The notes beneath the pieces were generated by a model. That model did not search any database. It saw only the letters and a list, made by a program, of their open reading frames with translations, and was not told the DNA's origin. A program made the translations under genes and the position numbers. Below, in pieces: positions 8,349 through 18,722 of a stretch of DNA of 64,000 nt. Origin of the DNA: Synechocystis sp. PCC 7509. GTDB taxonomy: Bacteria; Cyanobacteriota; Cyanobacteriia; Cyanobacteriales; Chroococcidiopsidaceae. The stretch lies in contig NZ_ALVU02000001.1 of NCBI RefSeq assembly GCF_000332075.2, positions 2,492,324-2,556,323 on the forward strand. Reading direction: 5' to 3'. Numbering within the stretch: the stretch's first letter is position 1; each line of letters opens with the position of its first letter.

Positions 8349-9444
8349 TATCTTCGGCAGGTAAAAGCTCCTCAATTAAAAACTTAAAAGCCGTATCCAT
8401 CAACACTATATAGTCTTCAGTAATGCCAATTTGGTGCATACTTTGCCTAATCTTAATCGGGCAACCTGTAGGGTGTACTACTTCCCACTTTTGCAGGCGA
8501 CTTTTACCATCCCAACGGATCACATAAACAAAGTTGGTAAATATATTAAATATTTGCAGTAAATAGTGCAGAAACTGAACGATTTTTTTAAAACCATTGC
8601 CTAGTTTTGTCCAAAGGCTTGTAGGAGAAGGCGGCGAAGTAAAAACTTTGCGTAACTTACTAGGTTCTCGTAATACTTTAATAATCGCCAAAAACCCATA
8701 AATTAAGGGGCGCAATTGCGAAATAAAAGAAGTTAACGATCGCCCGCTATTGACGGTAAACATCTCTTTAGTATTGACATCAAAACACGGATGAGCCGAG
8801 CTTTGAATTAATTTAAACGGAAAAGGTGGCAAAAAAGGAATATCTGCAAGTACCGGATTTATCGCCCGCCATTCATCATTCCAACCTACGGGAGTAACAA
8901 GTTCTAAGGTTTGCAGATCGATTTCGTAAGGTCGCCCAATATCCCATGTTACCAATAAGCGATCGCCTCCTTCGCCAAAATTCATCGGCAAAAAGGCTGT
9001 ATTTAACTGGTTGCGAACTCCTAATTTTCCCGACATTCGCGTAATTCCACGATTATCAAACTTACAATCACTAGCAACTTGACTTGTCGCCACATCTGCG
9101 TAATAACAGGGTGCTTTAGCTATTCGAGTTGTTAGCTTTACCTGAAAAGGGCGATCAAAATCTAGCCGATAAATCATCCCATCGCCGTTAAACAACGGTG
9201 TAAAACCATCACTAGAGGGATTGACAATATCGGAATTTGGGCAACCTTTTGAGTTGTAAGACCCCACTGGCCCCACAATAAATACATGACCACTGATATC
9301 TGCGGGTAATGAACCAGATTTAACTATTAATTCTAGGGGTGGTTTAGCATCAAGATTATCTTCTTTTAGCCCAAACTCCTCTCTACTAACCGATAGTATT
9401 GAACGCGGAAAAGGTTTATTTTTATTTTCTAGTTCTGAAATCAC
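8349..9444 (-). pseudogene. Carotenoid oxygenase, N-terminal fragment cut off by IS630
   Basis: N-terminal half of a carotenoid cleavage oxygenase. The ORF runs five codons into the IS and stops at 8332. Visible family features are FNGDGMIYRLDF, the first iron-ligand region SSAHPCFDV and the second MHQIGITEDY. Rejoined to 6275-7328 (…LLPAED then SKKSVDVERV) it makes a protein of about 715 residues, longer than typical 450-500-residue bacterial enzymes. The extra part includes a hydrophobic insert around residues 255-320. The GTG start follows the kinase gene by 14 bases with GGAG overlapping that gene's stop, so the two were co-transcribed. Confidence 0.85.
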
Positions 9445-9458
9445 TTAAATTAATGCTC

Positions 9459-12400
9459 CTAATTTGATGTTTCTTCTAGCAGATAAGCGGGAAGCAGCTT
9501 TTTAGCAACGGCGCGATTTCTCCCCTGTTTTTTAGCTTCGTAAAGTCCTTTATCAGCTACCGCAAACAATACTTCTGGGGCGTATTCTGAACTAGGAATT
9601 GTACTAGCAATCCCGATGCTTAAGGTTATATACTCACTCACCGCAGATGTATTATGAACAACTTTGCTTTGTTGGATTTCCTCAGCTATATTTTCAGCTA
9701 CGGCGATCGCACCCAGTTCATCAGTATGGGGCAAAACTACCGCAAATTCTTCACCGCCGTACCTTGCTACTAAGTCGGCGGGACGCTTAATAGCGCGGCT
9801 AATGGCTTTAGCAACAACACGCAGACACTCATCTCCAGCTTGATGACCGTAAGTATCGTTATAGAGTTTAAAGTAGTCAATATCGCAGACAATCAACGCT
9901 AAAGTTTCATTTTCTCGCTCTAATCTTTGCCACTCCAAATTTAGGTACTCGTCAAACTGGCGGCGATTGGCAATTTGTGTCAATCCATCGGTGACGGCGA
10001 GGCGTTTTAAATCTTGATTAGCTTTTTGAATCGCCGCTTCAGCTTGTTTTCGTTCGGTAATATCGCGAAATGTTGCCGCAAACCCATCACCCAACTTAAC
10101 AGCGACAATCTGAAACCAAGCTTGGATAGTGCCATCATCATAATAAAGTTCTTGTTCTTGAGGCTTAGTTGTTTCTACTACTCGAACATAAAAATCGAAT
10201 AAGCCTGTATCTCGATTAGTAGGCATTTCTACAAGTAAATGCTTGCCAATTAATTCGTTGGCAGTACGTTTTACTATGTATTCGGCGGTAGGATTGACTA
10301 AAAGCCATTCAAAGTCGGTAATACTACCGCGATTATCTCTAATAGATTTGAATGCCATAATCCCATCAATGGAACTATCTAATACGCTCGAAAGTAGCAA
10401 TTGAGAATGCTGTAACTCTTGGGTTCTCTCGATTACTTTTAATTCTAAGTTTCGTGAATAGTTTGCTTGTACTTCATACAATCTAGCATTGTCTATCGAA
10501 ATTGCAGCTTGAGAACAAAGCACTTTTAAAACTGTTAATCTTTCTAAAGTAAATGCGCCATTTATCAAGTTATTTTCTAGGTAAAGAATGCCTCTAAGTT
10601 GATTTTGTGATTGAATTGGGACGCACAAAACAGATTTGATTTGATATTTTATAATATAAGGATCTTTAATAAATAATCCACTATCAGTAGCATCGTTTAG
10701 CAACACACTTTCTAAAGTTCTAGCGACGTAATTAATTATAGATTTCGGTAAACAGTCGCTATTTAAAACGGGTAATGATTGCCGGACTGCTACTATTTCA
10801 GAACTAATTGCTGCCGCTTCTATCAATAACTCCCCATCAGCCTCTAAAATTAAAGTTCCCGATTGCGCTCCAGCATTTTCTATAGCAATTTCAATCAGTT
10901 TAACTAATAATTGATCGAAAGCTATTTCACTGCTAATTGCTTGCGAAGCTTTAGTTACAGTAGCTAAGTCTAAAGATTCTGAACTTGCTACAGTAGACGT
11001 TTCTAATTCAAATTGATTAAGTAATATTTCTTGAACAGGTATTTGGAGCGATTTACTTATTAACTGGGGATATCGTGTCTTTAAGTCGGCTACTTTTGCC
11101 GTCGCACCCCATATTGTATAGTAATAAACAGCTTCGCGCATATAAGCTTTAGCGATCGCTTCTTTTTTTTGTTGTAAATAAAACTTAGCTGTCAGTTCCT
11201 GTGCTAAGGCTTCTTCATTAATATAGTTATTTATTTTTGCTTGGTCTACTGCGCGGTCGTAATACTCTATGGCTAAATCGTTTTGACCTTGAACGCGATA
11301 GATTTCGGCAGTTACTAAGTAAAATTTATGTAAATAATTTGTAGGTGAGTAATGCGCCCACTTCTCCAGCTTTTTTTGAGTAATCGTTACTTGTTTTAGC
11401 AGGCTTTGTTGCGATAATTTTCCTAAGCGATCGTATATTGCTAACTTTGCTAGAGATTCATAAAAATAAAATAATGTTTCAAACAATGACCCAATTACTC
11501 CATTCAAATATTCCCTTGCTAAATCGGCATTTTCCACCGCTAAAGCATCCTCTCCAAATAGGTAACAAAGAATTAGCTTATGAAAGTAAAAATAAAAAAT
11601 TGTTGTCCGGTCGTTGGCTTGCTGATGCTGTAAAAACATTATGTCTTCATCGTAAGCCTCCCCTCTCAACTTACAAGGGTTTTCTGCTTGTCCTAACAAA
11701 TTAAGAATTACTTGACGATAAAGTTTATTTTGATGAAGTGATATAGATTGACCTATTCTGTGCAAAACTTGGCTATATTTAACCATTTCTTTCTCTAGCG
11801 TTACCAAATCTTTACCACAAAAATAAGCATAGAAAGAGTAAGTATTTATTGCATAACCGCTATAGGCTAAATCTCCTACTTCCAAAGCTTTATAATGAAG
11901 TTCTAAAGCAGGTTTTAGAGTTTGATTTAGCGGATTTTCCCAATGATTGAGGTAGGCATAAATTACAACTTTTGTTTTAGGAGCAAGTTCAACAATATTC
12001 AATTTATTAATTAACTTTAGGGCGACTTGTCCCATTTTACAAGCGCCGCTAATATTTTTTGCTCTACTAACTAAAATTAGGGAATATTGAGCATAAGCGA
12101 AGGGAGAATTTAAGCTGTTTCCATAAACAAGTGATAATTTTACTTGTTCTATTATCAATATAAAAAACAATTTCGGATTAGTTATATAAGCAGCCGTTGA
12201 TACCTTCGCTAAAATATTCATAGCTGCTATTTTATTAGGCTCGATCATTAATGGCAAAGCAATCAACTGTTCATTTTTTTTGAACGCCAAAATTATTCGC
12301 ATTTTCCACAACGCCAACATTACTTGCAATTTATTAGGATATTCTGGCAAGTTTATACCTAGTAAATTCAATGCTTCTAAGGCTATTTGTATAGCGGCTT

Positions 12401-14960
12401 TAAATTCATTTTGGGCTTCAGCAGCTTGAATTAATACTTCATATATTTTTATTTTGTCGTTGAGCGATCGCGCTTGCTGCATAATTACCGCAGCCAAAGT
12501 TCTCATCTGCTCAAAATTGGTTGATAAATAAGCTATTTCTGCGGCTTCCAAATATAAGCTTAGTGTTAGCTCATAACAGGACTTCCAACTGCTTTTTGGT
12601 AACAAAATTAAACCAGTTTTTAAGTATTCGTAGGCTGGTTGATAAGCAGCCGTTGCTTTAGCTTTTTTTGCCGCTATCAAATTCAATCTAGCTATATCGA
12701 TTTGCTGGGATTGCAAACTTATAAGTTTGCTTCCTAAGTTTAACTGATTAACAATATCAAATATTTTCTGTTCTAAGGCTTTAATTGAAGTGTGTTTTAA
12801 TAGAAATTTACCTACTTGTAAATGTACTCTTGGTTTATCTTGCTCAGATATTAATGAATACGCGGATTGTCGAATTTTGTCATGAGAAAATTTATATTCG
12901 CACTCAATCCCTAAATGTTTTAATAAATCTGTGTCAACGATCTTACAAACCTTATCATCTAAAGAAAAAATCAACCCGACGGCGACTGCTTTAAGTAAAT
13001 GATTGTTAGTTTCTAATAGTGTTTGATTAGCAACTATCGCTAACATCTCTCTTCCAAAAAGATTGCCGATTGCTGCTGCAATCTTTAACAAATTTTGTGT
13101 TGATAATGGTAGTTTTTGAATTTTGTTTACCATTAGTTCAACTACATTATCTGTAATATCCTGAGCTTGAATTTTATTAATATTCCATTGCCATTTTCCT
13201 ATTTGATTGTCAAAAGACAAAAGGTTTTCTGTATAAAGTAAATATAAAAATTCATTAATAAAAAATGGATTTCCTTGGGTTTTTGTGTTAACTAATTGGG
13301 CTAAAGATAAACAGTCTGCCAGCGAACATTTAAAACTATCAGCAATTAAATGATTTATATCATTCAATGTTAAAGGAGATAAATTAATCAAACTTATACT
13401 TGCTATCTTTTCTTTAGTAATTTCATTAATTGTTAAATGTAGAGGGTGGGTGGCATTTATTTCATTAAAACGATAAGCTCCCACCAAAAATAAATAACTG
13501 TTATTACTTGTAGATAGGAGTAGTTTAATTAATTTTAATGAATCTAAGTCTGCCCACTGTAAATCATCTAAAAATAAAATTAATGGGGTTTCGTTAGTAA
13601 ATATAGAAATAAAATTTTTGAATACTAAATTAAAACGATTGCTTGATTCTAGTGGTGGTAAATTGTTGATTGTTGGCTGTTCACCAATAATTTTTTTCAG
13701 ATCAGGAATTTCATCAACAATTACCTGAGCATTATTTCCTAGAGCTGTAATTATTTTTGTTTTCCATGACTGCAATTGGACTTCACTTTCTGTCAAAAGC
13801 TGTTGGACTAAATCCCCAAAAGCGCTGACTATTGCACTATAAGGAATATTGCGCTGATATTGGTCAAACTTCCCGGTGATAAAATAGCCTTTATATCTCG
13901 TAATTGGTCGATAAAGAACTTGTACTAATGTAGTTTTACCAATTCCAGAATACCCAGAAACTAATACAATTTCACTTTGGTTTAGAGCAGTTTTTTGTTC
14001 TATTGCTGTCCCTAACTTTTCAAAAGCTGCGATTAAAGTTTTACTTTCGTTCTCTCGTCCATATAGCTTTTGAATAACTTGAAACTTATCGGATATATCC
14101 GCCGTGCAAAGAGGAAACATTTGAATTAAACCATTATCTTCTAATTGCTCCAAACATTTTTCTAAATCGGCTTTAATTCCTCCAGCACTTTGATATCGTT
14201 CTTCTGGGGTTTTTGCTAATAATTTCATCACTATAGATGACAATACTAAAGGAATTTCGGGCTGAAGTTTACGCGGTGGTTTTGGTGTTATCGCTAAATG
14301 ACAATGAACTAATTCCATTGCATCTTTAGTATTAAATGGTAGTGAGTTGGTTAATAGTTGATAGAAGGTTACTCCAATTGAATAAAAGTCCGTGCGGTAA
14401 TCCAAGGAGCGGCTCATTCTCCCGGTTTGCTCTGGAGATATATAAGATAAATCGGCTTCTAAATTATTGGGATTTTTAATTGTGTTGTTTTCGCTCGTTA
14501 AAACTGTAGCAATACCAAAATCAATTATCTTTATTTCTCCAGTTTGAGCGTTCAAAACTATATTAGCTGGATTGAGGTTTTTGTGAATTATATTTAAGCT
14601 ATGAAGTTGCGCCAAAGCTTCTATAATCTTGATGGCAATTTTTAAAAAATTATTAATATTAAGCTGCTCTTTACTAAGCAGAGTTTTTAAAGATTCTCCT
14701 CCAAAATCTTCAAAGACTATTGCTAAAGTATTTCCACATTTTTCTATGCTATAAGCTTTGATAACTCCAGGAATATTTAAGGATTTTATAAGCTCATATT
14801 CCTGCTGATAACTAACAAGATTTTTTGGTAGGGGATAGTCAATCTTGAGGATTTTGAAAATAACCTCTTGGCGATCGCATTCTCGGATACCTTGATAAAC
14901 TAAAGAGCGATCGCTTTCGTAGATTTTTGTTTTAACTGTAATCCCTGGAATCACTATCAT
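9459..14960 (-). CDS. Giant Ser/Thr kinase-AAA ATPase-TPR-GAF-PAS-GGDEF signalling protein
   Basis: About 1833 residues. Order: protein-kinase-like domain (residues 1-270), PknK-type AAA ATPase with Walker A SGYSGIGKTT and Walker B LILFLDDLQWAD, a long helical repeat region, GAF (about 1340-1490), PAS (about 1510-1630), and a C-terminal diguanylate cyclase with GGEEF near residue 1735. The RPAD I-site lies exactly five residues before it, so product inhibition is likely. The kinase catalytic loop reads HKNLNPAN: the catalytic Asp of HxD is Asn, while IIDFG is kept, so kinase activity is doubtful. The ATG at 14960 is preferred to a TTG three codons upstream. It directly precedes the carotenoid oxygenase gene. 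Confidence 0.88.
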   Translation of the reverse strand: MIVIPGITVKTKIYESDRSLVYQGIRECDRQEVIFKILKIDYPLPKNLVSYQQEYELIKSLNIPGVIKAYSIEKCGNTLAIVFEDFGGESLKTLLSKEQLNINNFLKIAIKIIEALAQLHSLNIIHKNLNPANIVLNAQTGEIKIIDFGIATVLTSENNTIKNPNNLEADLSYISPEQTGRMSRSLDYRTDFYSIGVTFYQLLTNSLPFNTKDAMELVHCHLAITPKPPRKLQPEIPLVLSSIVMKLLAKTPEERYQSAGGIKADLEKCLEQLEDNGLIQMFPLCTADISDKFQVIQKLYGRENESKTLIAAFEKLGTAIEQKTALNQSEIVLVSGYSGIGKTTLVQVLYRPITRYKGYFITGKFDQYQRNIPYSAIVSAFGDLVQQLLTESEVQLQSWKTKIITALGNNAQVIVDEIPDLKKIIGEQPTINNLPPLESSNRFNLVFKNFISIFTNETPLILFLDDLQWADLDSLKLIKLLLSTSNNSYLFLVGAYRFNEINATHPLHLTINEITKEKIASISLINLSPLTLNDINHLIADSFKCSLADCLSLAQLVNTKTQGNPFFINEFLYLLYTENLLSFDNQIGKWQWNINKIQAQDITDNVVELMVNKIQKLPLSTQNLLKIAAAIGNLFGREMLAIVANQTLLETNNHLLKAVAVGLIFSLDDKVCKIVDTDLLKHLGIECEYKFSHDKIRQSAYSLISEQDKPRVHLQVGKFLLKHTSIKALEQKIFDIVNQLNLGSKLISLQSQQIDIARLNLIAAKKAKATAAYQPAYEYLKTGLILLPKSSWKSCYELTLSLYLEAAEIAYLSTNFEQMRTLAAVIMQQARSLNDKIKIYEVLIQAAEAQNEFKAAIQIALEALNLLGINLPEYPNKLQVMLALWKMRIILAFKKNEQLIALPLMIEPNKIAAMNILAKVSTAAYITNPKLFFILIIEQVKLSLVYGNSLNSPFAYAQYSLILVSRAKNISGACKMGQVALKLINKLNIVELAPKTKVVIYAYLNHWENPLNQTLKPALELHYKALEVGDLAYSGYAINTYSFYAYFCGKDLVTLEKEMVKYSQVLHRIGQSISLHQNKLYRQVILNLLGQAENPCKLRGEAYDEDIMFLQHQQANDRTTIFYFYFHKLILCYLFGEDALAVENADLAREYLNGVIGSLFETLFYFYESLAKLAIYDRLGKLSQQSLLKQVTITQKKLEKWAHYSPTNYLHKFYLVTAEIYRVQGQNDLAIEYYDRAVDQAKINNYINEEALAQELTAKFYLQQKKEAIAKAYMREAVYYYTIWGATAKVADLKTRYPQLISKSLQIPVQEILLNQFELETSTVASSESLDLATVTKASQAISSEIAFDQLLVKLIEIAIENAGAQSGTLILEADGELLIEAAAISSEIVAVRQSLPVLNSDCLPKSIINYVARTLESVLLNDATDSGLFIKDPYIIKYQIKSVLCVPIQSQNQLRGILYLENNLINGAFTLERLTVLKVLCSQAAISIDNARLYEVQANYSRNLELKVIERTQELQHSQLLLSSVLDSSIDGIMAFKSIRDNRGSITDFEWLLVNPTAEYIVKRTANELIGKHLLVEMPTNRDTGLFDFYVRVVETTKPQEQELYYDDGTIQAWFQIVAVKLGDGFAATFRDITERKQAEAAIQKANQDLKRLAVTDGLTQIANRRQFDEYLNLEWQRLERENETLALIVCDIDYFKLYNDTYGHQAGDECLRVVAKAISRAIKRPADLVARYGGEEFAVVLPHTDELGAIAVAENIAEEIQQSKVVHNTSAVSEYITLSIGIASTIPSSEYAPEVLFAVADKGLYEAKKQGRNRAVAKKLLPAYLLEETSN

Positions 14961-15330
14961 AATTAGCAATGGTTTAAGTAGCTCAACTAATTTTAGTCAA
15001 ACTTATACTTCTGAAGGTAGATGTAAAAACTATTAACTCACTATAACAAAGTTACTGCTAACGAAGGGGAAAGTTTAGTTAGTTCTTTGAAGATAAGCCA
15101 GCATAAAACAGACAAATTTCCGTTGCTAATTAAAGCAATTCTATTTTAATAAATGTGAATTGAATAGGTGGATCGCAATCCAATTAATGTTAAAAAATAT
15201 TTGCAATTAATTTGGAAGTAGAGACATTGTGTTTGTTGTGCTATGTATCTCTTGGGTCTAGGCGGCGGCTAATTGACTAATAGCAAAAACTATTGCGGTA
15301 GTTCACCTAATTTATTCGGCTTCAACAAGA
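14961..15330. other. Intergenic region, no gene seen
   Basis: About 370 bases of AT-rich DNA upstream of the giant signalling gene and downstream of the small membrane protein gene. It should hold the promoter of the minus-strand signalling gene, but I see no convincing hexamer pair, RNA gene or repeat. Confidence 0.4.
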
Positions 15331-15687
15331 TTAAAACAACAAACTACTAATTAATCTTTCTTTAATAACTGACAATCTGTTTAGGCGGCTGTAACGATAG
15401 GCGATCGCACTAATATTAGTGATTAAACAACCGCTAGAAAGCCACAACAGCACGTAGGTAGGAATCATCACTACCCCCACCTCAAACCACGTAAATACGT
15501 GCCACAGCAGCACCACAGCAAAAATACTTGCAACTCCTGCTGACTGCCATACTCTAATTTTTGAACGCCGCAACGCCGCCAGCACCATCGTTAAACCAGT
15601 AGCAACTAAGTTAGCTGGAACTAAAAAGGCACAAAGAGAAATGCAATGCGTGCGTGACAGTTCAGATAAATTAGTTAAGTCCAACAT
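15331..15687 (-). CDS. Small membrane protein, unknown function
   Basis: 118 residues with about three predicted membrane segments (roughly residues 16-38, 50-70 and 75-95) and a basic C-terminal tail. I do not recognise a family. It is isolated, divergent from the SDR gene at 15914, and its ATG has no strong Shine-Dalgarno sequence. The hydrophobic pattern and the lack of an overlapping alternative frame support it being real. Confidence 0.5.
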   Translation of the reverse strand: MLDLTNLSELSRTHCISLCAFLVPANLVATGLTMVLAALRRSKIRVWQSAGVASIFAVVLLWHVFTWFEVGVVMIPTYVLLWLSSGCLITNISAIAYRYSRLNRLSVIKERLISSLLF

Positions 15688-15913
15688 CAGCTTTTTACTT
15701 TAATGGGCAGATTTCTCTTATCCTCTCCCTAGAAACTCAATCTTGACCTCTACAAATTACATTTCTTGATATTTCCAAGAGTGGAATCTAAAAAAAATCT
15801 AAGTTTTATTACCAAATTCGTCAACCCTGCGGCTGATGTAATCAAGGGAAAAATTGACTTAGCTTATTAATAAAAGTTCATATTTATAAGCATAATTTTT
15901 AGGAGTAGAATTC

Positions 15914-16930
15914 ATGCAACTAAAGCCTATTAGCCAACAAGTAGTTGCTATCGTTGGAGCTTCTAGCGGTATTGGCAGAGAGACAGCCTTACAATTTGCC
16001 AAAAAAGGCGCAAAAGTAGTAGTTGCAGCCCGCAGTCAATCGGGTTTAGAAAGCCTTGTAAGTGAGATCAAACTTTTTGGTGGTGACGCAGTAGCCATAG
16101 TTGCTGATGTGAGCGAATTTGACCAAGTAAAAGCGATCGCCGATAAAGCTGTGGAAGTATACGGGCGGCTCGATACTTGGGTACATTCTGCCGCTACAGG
16201 CATCCTTGCACCTTTTGACCAAATCACCCCAGAAGAATTTAAACGGGTAATTGATGTCAACCTCAACGGACAAGCTTACGGCGCAATGGCGGCTTTACCT
16301 CACCTCAAAAGAGAAGGGCGAGGGGCGCTAATTCATATTTCTTCGGTAGAAGCTAGGCGATCGATTCCCTTGCAAAGCCCTTACTCGGCTTCTAAGCATG
16401 GTGTAGAAGGCTTATTAGATTCATTAAGGGTAGAATTGCAACATGAAGGTTGGCAAATTAGCGTTACAAATGTCATGCCTTCGGTAATTAATACGCCTTT
16501 TTACAACAAAGTTCGTACCAAGTTGGGTGTCAAACCCACCGGAGTACCCCCTTATTACCAGCCGAGTATAGTAGCTGACGCAATTTTGTATGTAGCCGAA
16601 CATCCCACCCGCGATTTTATTGTGGGAGATGTCGGGAAAGTTTTGGATGTTATGCAGCGCGTTTCGCCAGCATTGGTTGATAATTTATTACTACTAATCG
16701 GTTTTGCTGGACAACGGACAGACGAGCTAAAGTCCGAGGATGCGCCCAATAATGTATTTGAACCAATCGCAGGTTATGACACCGTAGAAGGTGATTTTGG
16801 TAGTTTAACAATCCCCACCTTTACAGATTGGTTAGATATGAATCCACCGATCAAATGGGGTGCGGTGGCGGTAGCGGCGGCTTTAGGATTGGGTGCGCTA
16901 TTGGGTGGATTGCCGGGTAAAGATGCTTAA
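15914..16930 (+). CDS. SDR family oxidoreductase
   Basis: Short-chain dehydrogenase/reductase with the NAD(P)-binding GASSGIG motif at about residue 15, an NxAT-like HSAATG segment, the catalytic Ser in HISSVEARR and YSASK as the YxxxK pair. At 338 residues it is longer than the classic 250; the extension ends in a glycine/alanine-rich hydrophobic stretch (about 310-332) that may anchor it to a membrane. GGAG precedes the ATG by ten bases. The substrate is not predictable from sequence. It may be transcribed with the small acidic protein at 17074. Confidence 0.85.
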   Translation: MQLKPISQQVVAIVGASSGIGRETALQFAKKGAKVVVAARSQSGLESLVSEIKLFGGDAVAIVADVSEFDQVKAIADKAVEVYGRLDTWVHSAATGILAPFDQITPEEFKRVIDVNLNGQAYGAMAALPHLKREGRGALIHISSVEARRSIPLQSPYSASKHGVEGLLDSLRVELQHEGWQISVTNVMPSVINTPFYNKVRTKLGVKPTGVPPYYQPSIVADAILYVAEHPTRDFIVGDVGKVLDVMQRVSPALVDNLLLLIGFAGQRTDELKSEDAPNNVFEPIAGYDTVEGDFGSLTIPTFTDWLDMNPPIKWGAVAVAAALGLGALLGGLPGKDA

Positions 16931-17073
16931 AACAAAACCTATTTCACCGCTCTAGATATCTGTCTCAAAACCTACACAATTTAATCCTCACGAAGGAGAC
17001 AAGCTAAATACAAACTAGGATACTTTTTTAGAAATACCAAGATAGTCGAGAAACCTAAAAAGCGAGATTAGAC

Positions 17074-17388
17074 ATGAGTAACGAACCAAATCAAGTATTG
17101 CCAGAAGATCCCACCGAAGCCGAACCCGGTAGAGGTGCGCCCGGAGACAACCATTATGGCGTGCAGACAGCACAAACAACCGCCGTCAATGCCCCCGATG
17201 CCATCATTCCTTCTAATGCTCCGACAGAACTTAGCGAACACCAAGTAGAAGCTTTAGAACAGGAAGAAGAAAAGGAATTTGAAGGTATTACAACTACCGA
17301 CGGCTACGTAATTGATGAAGCTGGTTTGTTAAACAACTTTGCCGTTGAGCCACCTATGTATATTGAAGGCGAAGAACCTAAAGTTTAA
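17074..17388 (+). CDS. Small acidic protein of unknown function
   Basis: 104 residues, rich in Glu, Pro and Ala, with no hydrophobic segment and probably largely disordered. It starts MSNEPNQVLPEDPTEAEPG and ends with YIEGEEPKV. I do not recognise it. It lies 143 bases downstream of the SDR gene in the same orientation. Codon use looks like that of its neighbours. Confidence 0.55.
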   Translation: MSNEPNQVLPEDPTEAEPGRGAPGDNHYGVQTAQTTAVNAPDAIIPSNAPTELSEHQVEALEQEEEKEFEGITTTDGYVIDEAGLLNNFAVEPPMYIEGEEPKV

Positions 17389-17508
17389 CTTTGAAGCTGG
17401 GAGCAGTTAACTATAATCTGTTCTCAGCTTTGAAGCTCGTGCGATCGCTTGCTTTAAGTAAAATATGTTACTAGCAGTTGTGATTTATCTAAATCGCCAC
17501 CTCTGAAA

Positions 17509-18576
17509 TTAAGCAAAAAATAGAAATCTCGAAATCCATTTAGCTTTCATTAAGTACAGCGTCACCACCCAACTTATTAGAAAAGCAACACTAGCACTAA
17601 TTAATAGTGTCAGCACAGTTATAGATCCAGGAAATACTTTATAAACAAAAGGCTGCACAACTGCAAGGGAAATAAAATGTATCAAGTAAATGCCAAAAGA
17701 GCATAACCCCAAACTTGTTACCGTGCCATTTTCCTTAAGCAAGTTTGATAAAGCTATACCAAAAAGCAAAGCAAAATAAGCTGTGGCAACTTCATTTATA
17801 GCTACTGGAAGATTTAAAATATTGAAAACATCAAGAGCATTAATACTCAAAGATATAATAATAAATATCAATGCGTACTTAATGTTAAAGCTAGAAAACC
17901 TCTGTTTTATAGATGGATGATTTAGAACCATCGCTACAAAAATATAGGGTAAACATCTTACCATCCAAGCAATTACTACTAATATCACCCTAGTGAAAGC
18001 ATTTGTATCATCATCCATTATTAAAGTAGAACTTTGTAAATTCTGCGATAATAACTGGTTTACAATAATACTTAGAATGATTAGTAAGCCTGAAATTTTA
18101 AGATCGATCGGCTTTTTAAACAACGGCTTCATGACTACAGTAACTAGAAAAATTCCTGAAAGTAAAAGTGGAATGAAATAAAGTTGACCTGAAGCGCTGC
18201 CAAAAAAGATAAGTGCAATTGGATCGCTAAATAATTCTCTTAGTTTAGTTAGATCGTTGTTAATTAAATGTTTAAATCCTCTAAAAAATAAATAGATTAA
18301 GCTCCAAACAATGTAAGGTACGACAAGACGATTAAATCTCGATTTAAAAGAGTAAAAAATACTATCATTAGAGTAAATTTTCTGAATCATCAAGTAGAAA
18401 GATGCCGCGAGAAAAAATGGCACAGCAAAATTATCAGAAAATTGAACAAGTTGTTCCGCCCAATAAACAGGGTTTCCCGAAGGTACAGAGCCAGTTTTGG
18501 CATGAATAACAACCACAGCAAAGGCTGCAAGACCTTTTAATAAGTCTATTCCTGTTAACCTAGGCTTTTTTTCCAT
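17509..18576 (-). CDS. Acyltransferase family 3 membrane protein
   Basis: A 355-residue polytopic protein with about ten membrane segments. The N-terminus GIDLLKGLAAFAVVVIHA is the hallmark of the acyltransferase_3 (OafA/YrhL/NodX) family, with the conserved His in the first membrane helix. Members O-acylate sugars of exopolysaccharide or lipopolysaccharide. No glycan genes sit next to it. It is transcribed away from the MFS gene at 18723. Confidence 0.82.
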   Translation of the reverse strand: MEKKPRLTGIDLLKGLAAFAVVVIHAKTGSVPSGNPVYWAEQLVQFSDNFAVPFFLAASFYLMIQKIYSNDSIFYSFKSRFNRLVVPYIVWSLIYLFFRGFKHLINNDLTKLRELFSDPIALIFFGSASGQLYFIPLLLSGIFLVTVVMKPLFKKPIDLKISGLLIILSIIVNQLLSQNLQSSTLIMDDDTNAFTRVILVVIAWMVRCLPYIFVAMVLNHPSIKQRFSSFNIKYALIFIIISLSINALDVFNILNLPVAINEVATAYFALLFGIALSNLLKENGTVTSLGLCSFGIYLIHFISLAVVQPFVYKVFPGSITVLTLLISASVAFLISWVVTLYLMKAKWISRFLFFA

Positions 18577-18722
18577 TGTTTTAAGAAGGTATTTAAAATT
18601 ACTTGATTATAATTTAAAGGCTGGCGAAATGGATGTTTTGATTAGAGGAGGGACTACGAGCAATTTTGTACCTGTAAAATAATAATTAACATAAAAGCAG
18701 CGATCGCACTTACAGGAATCTT

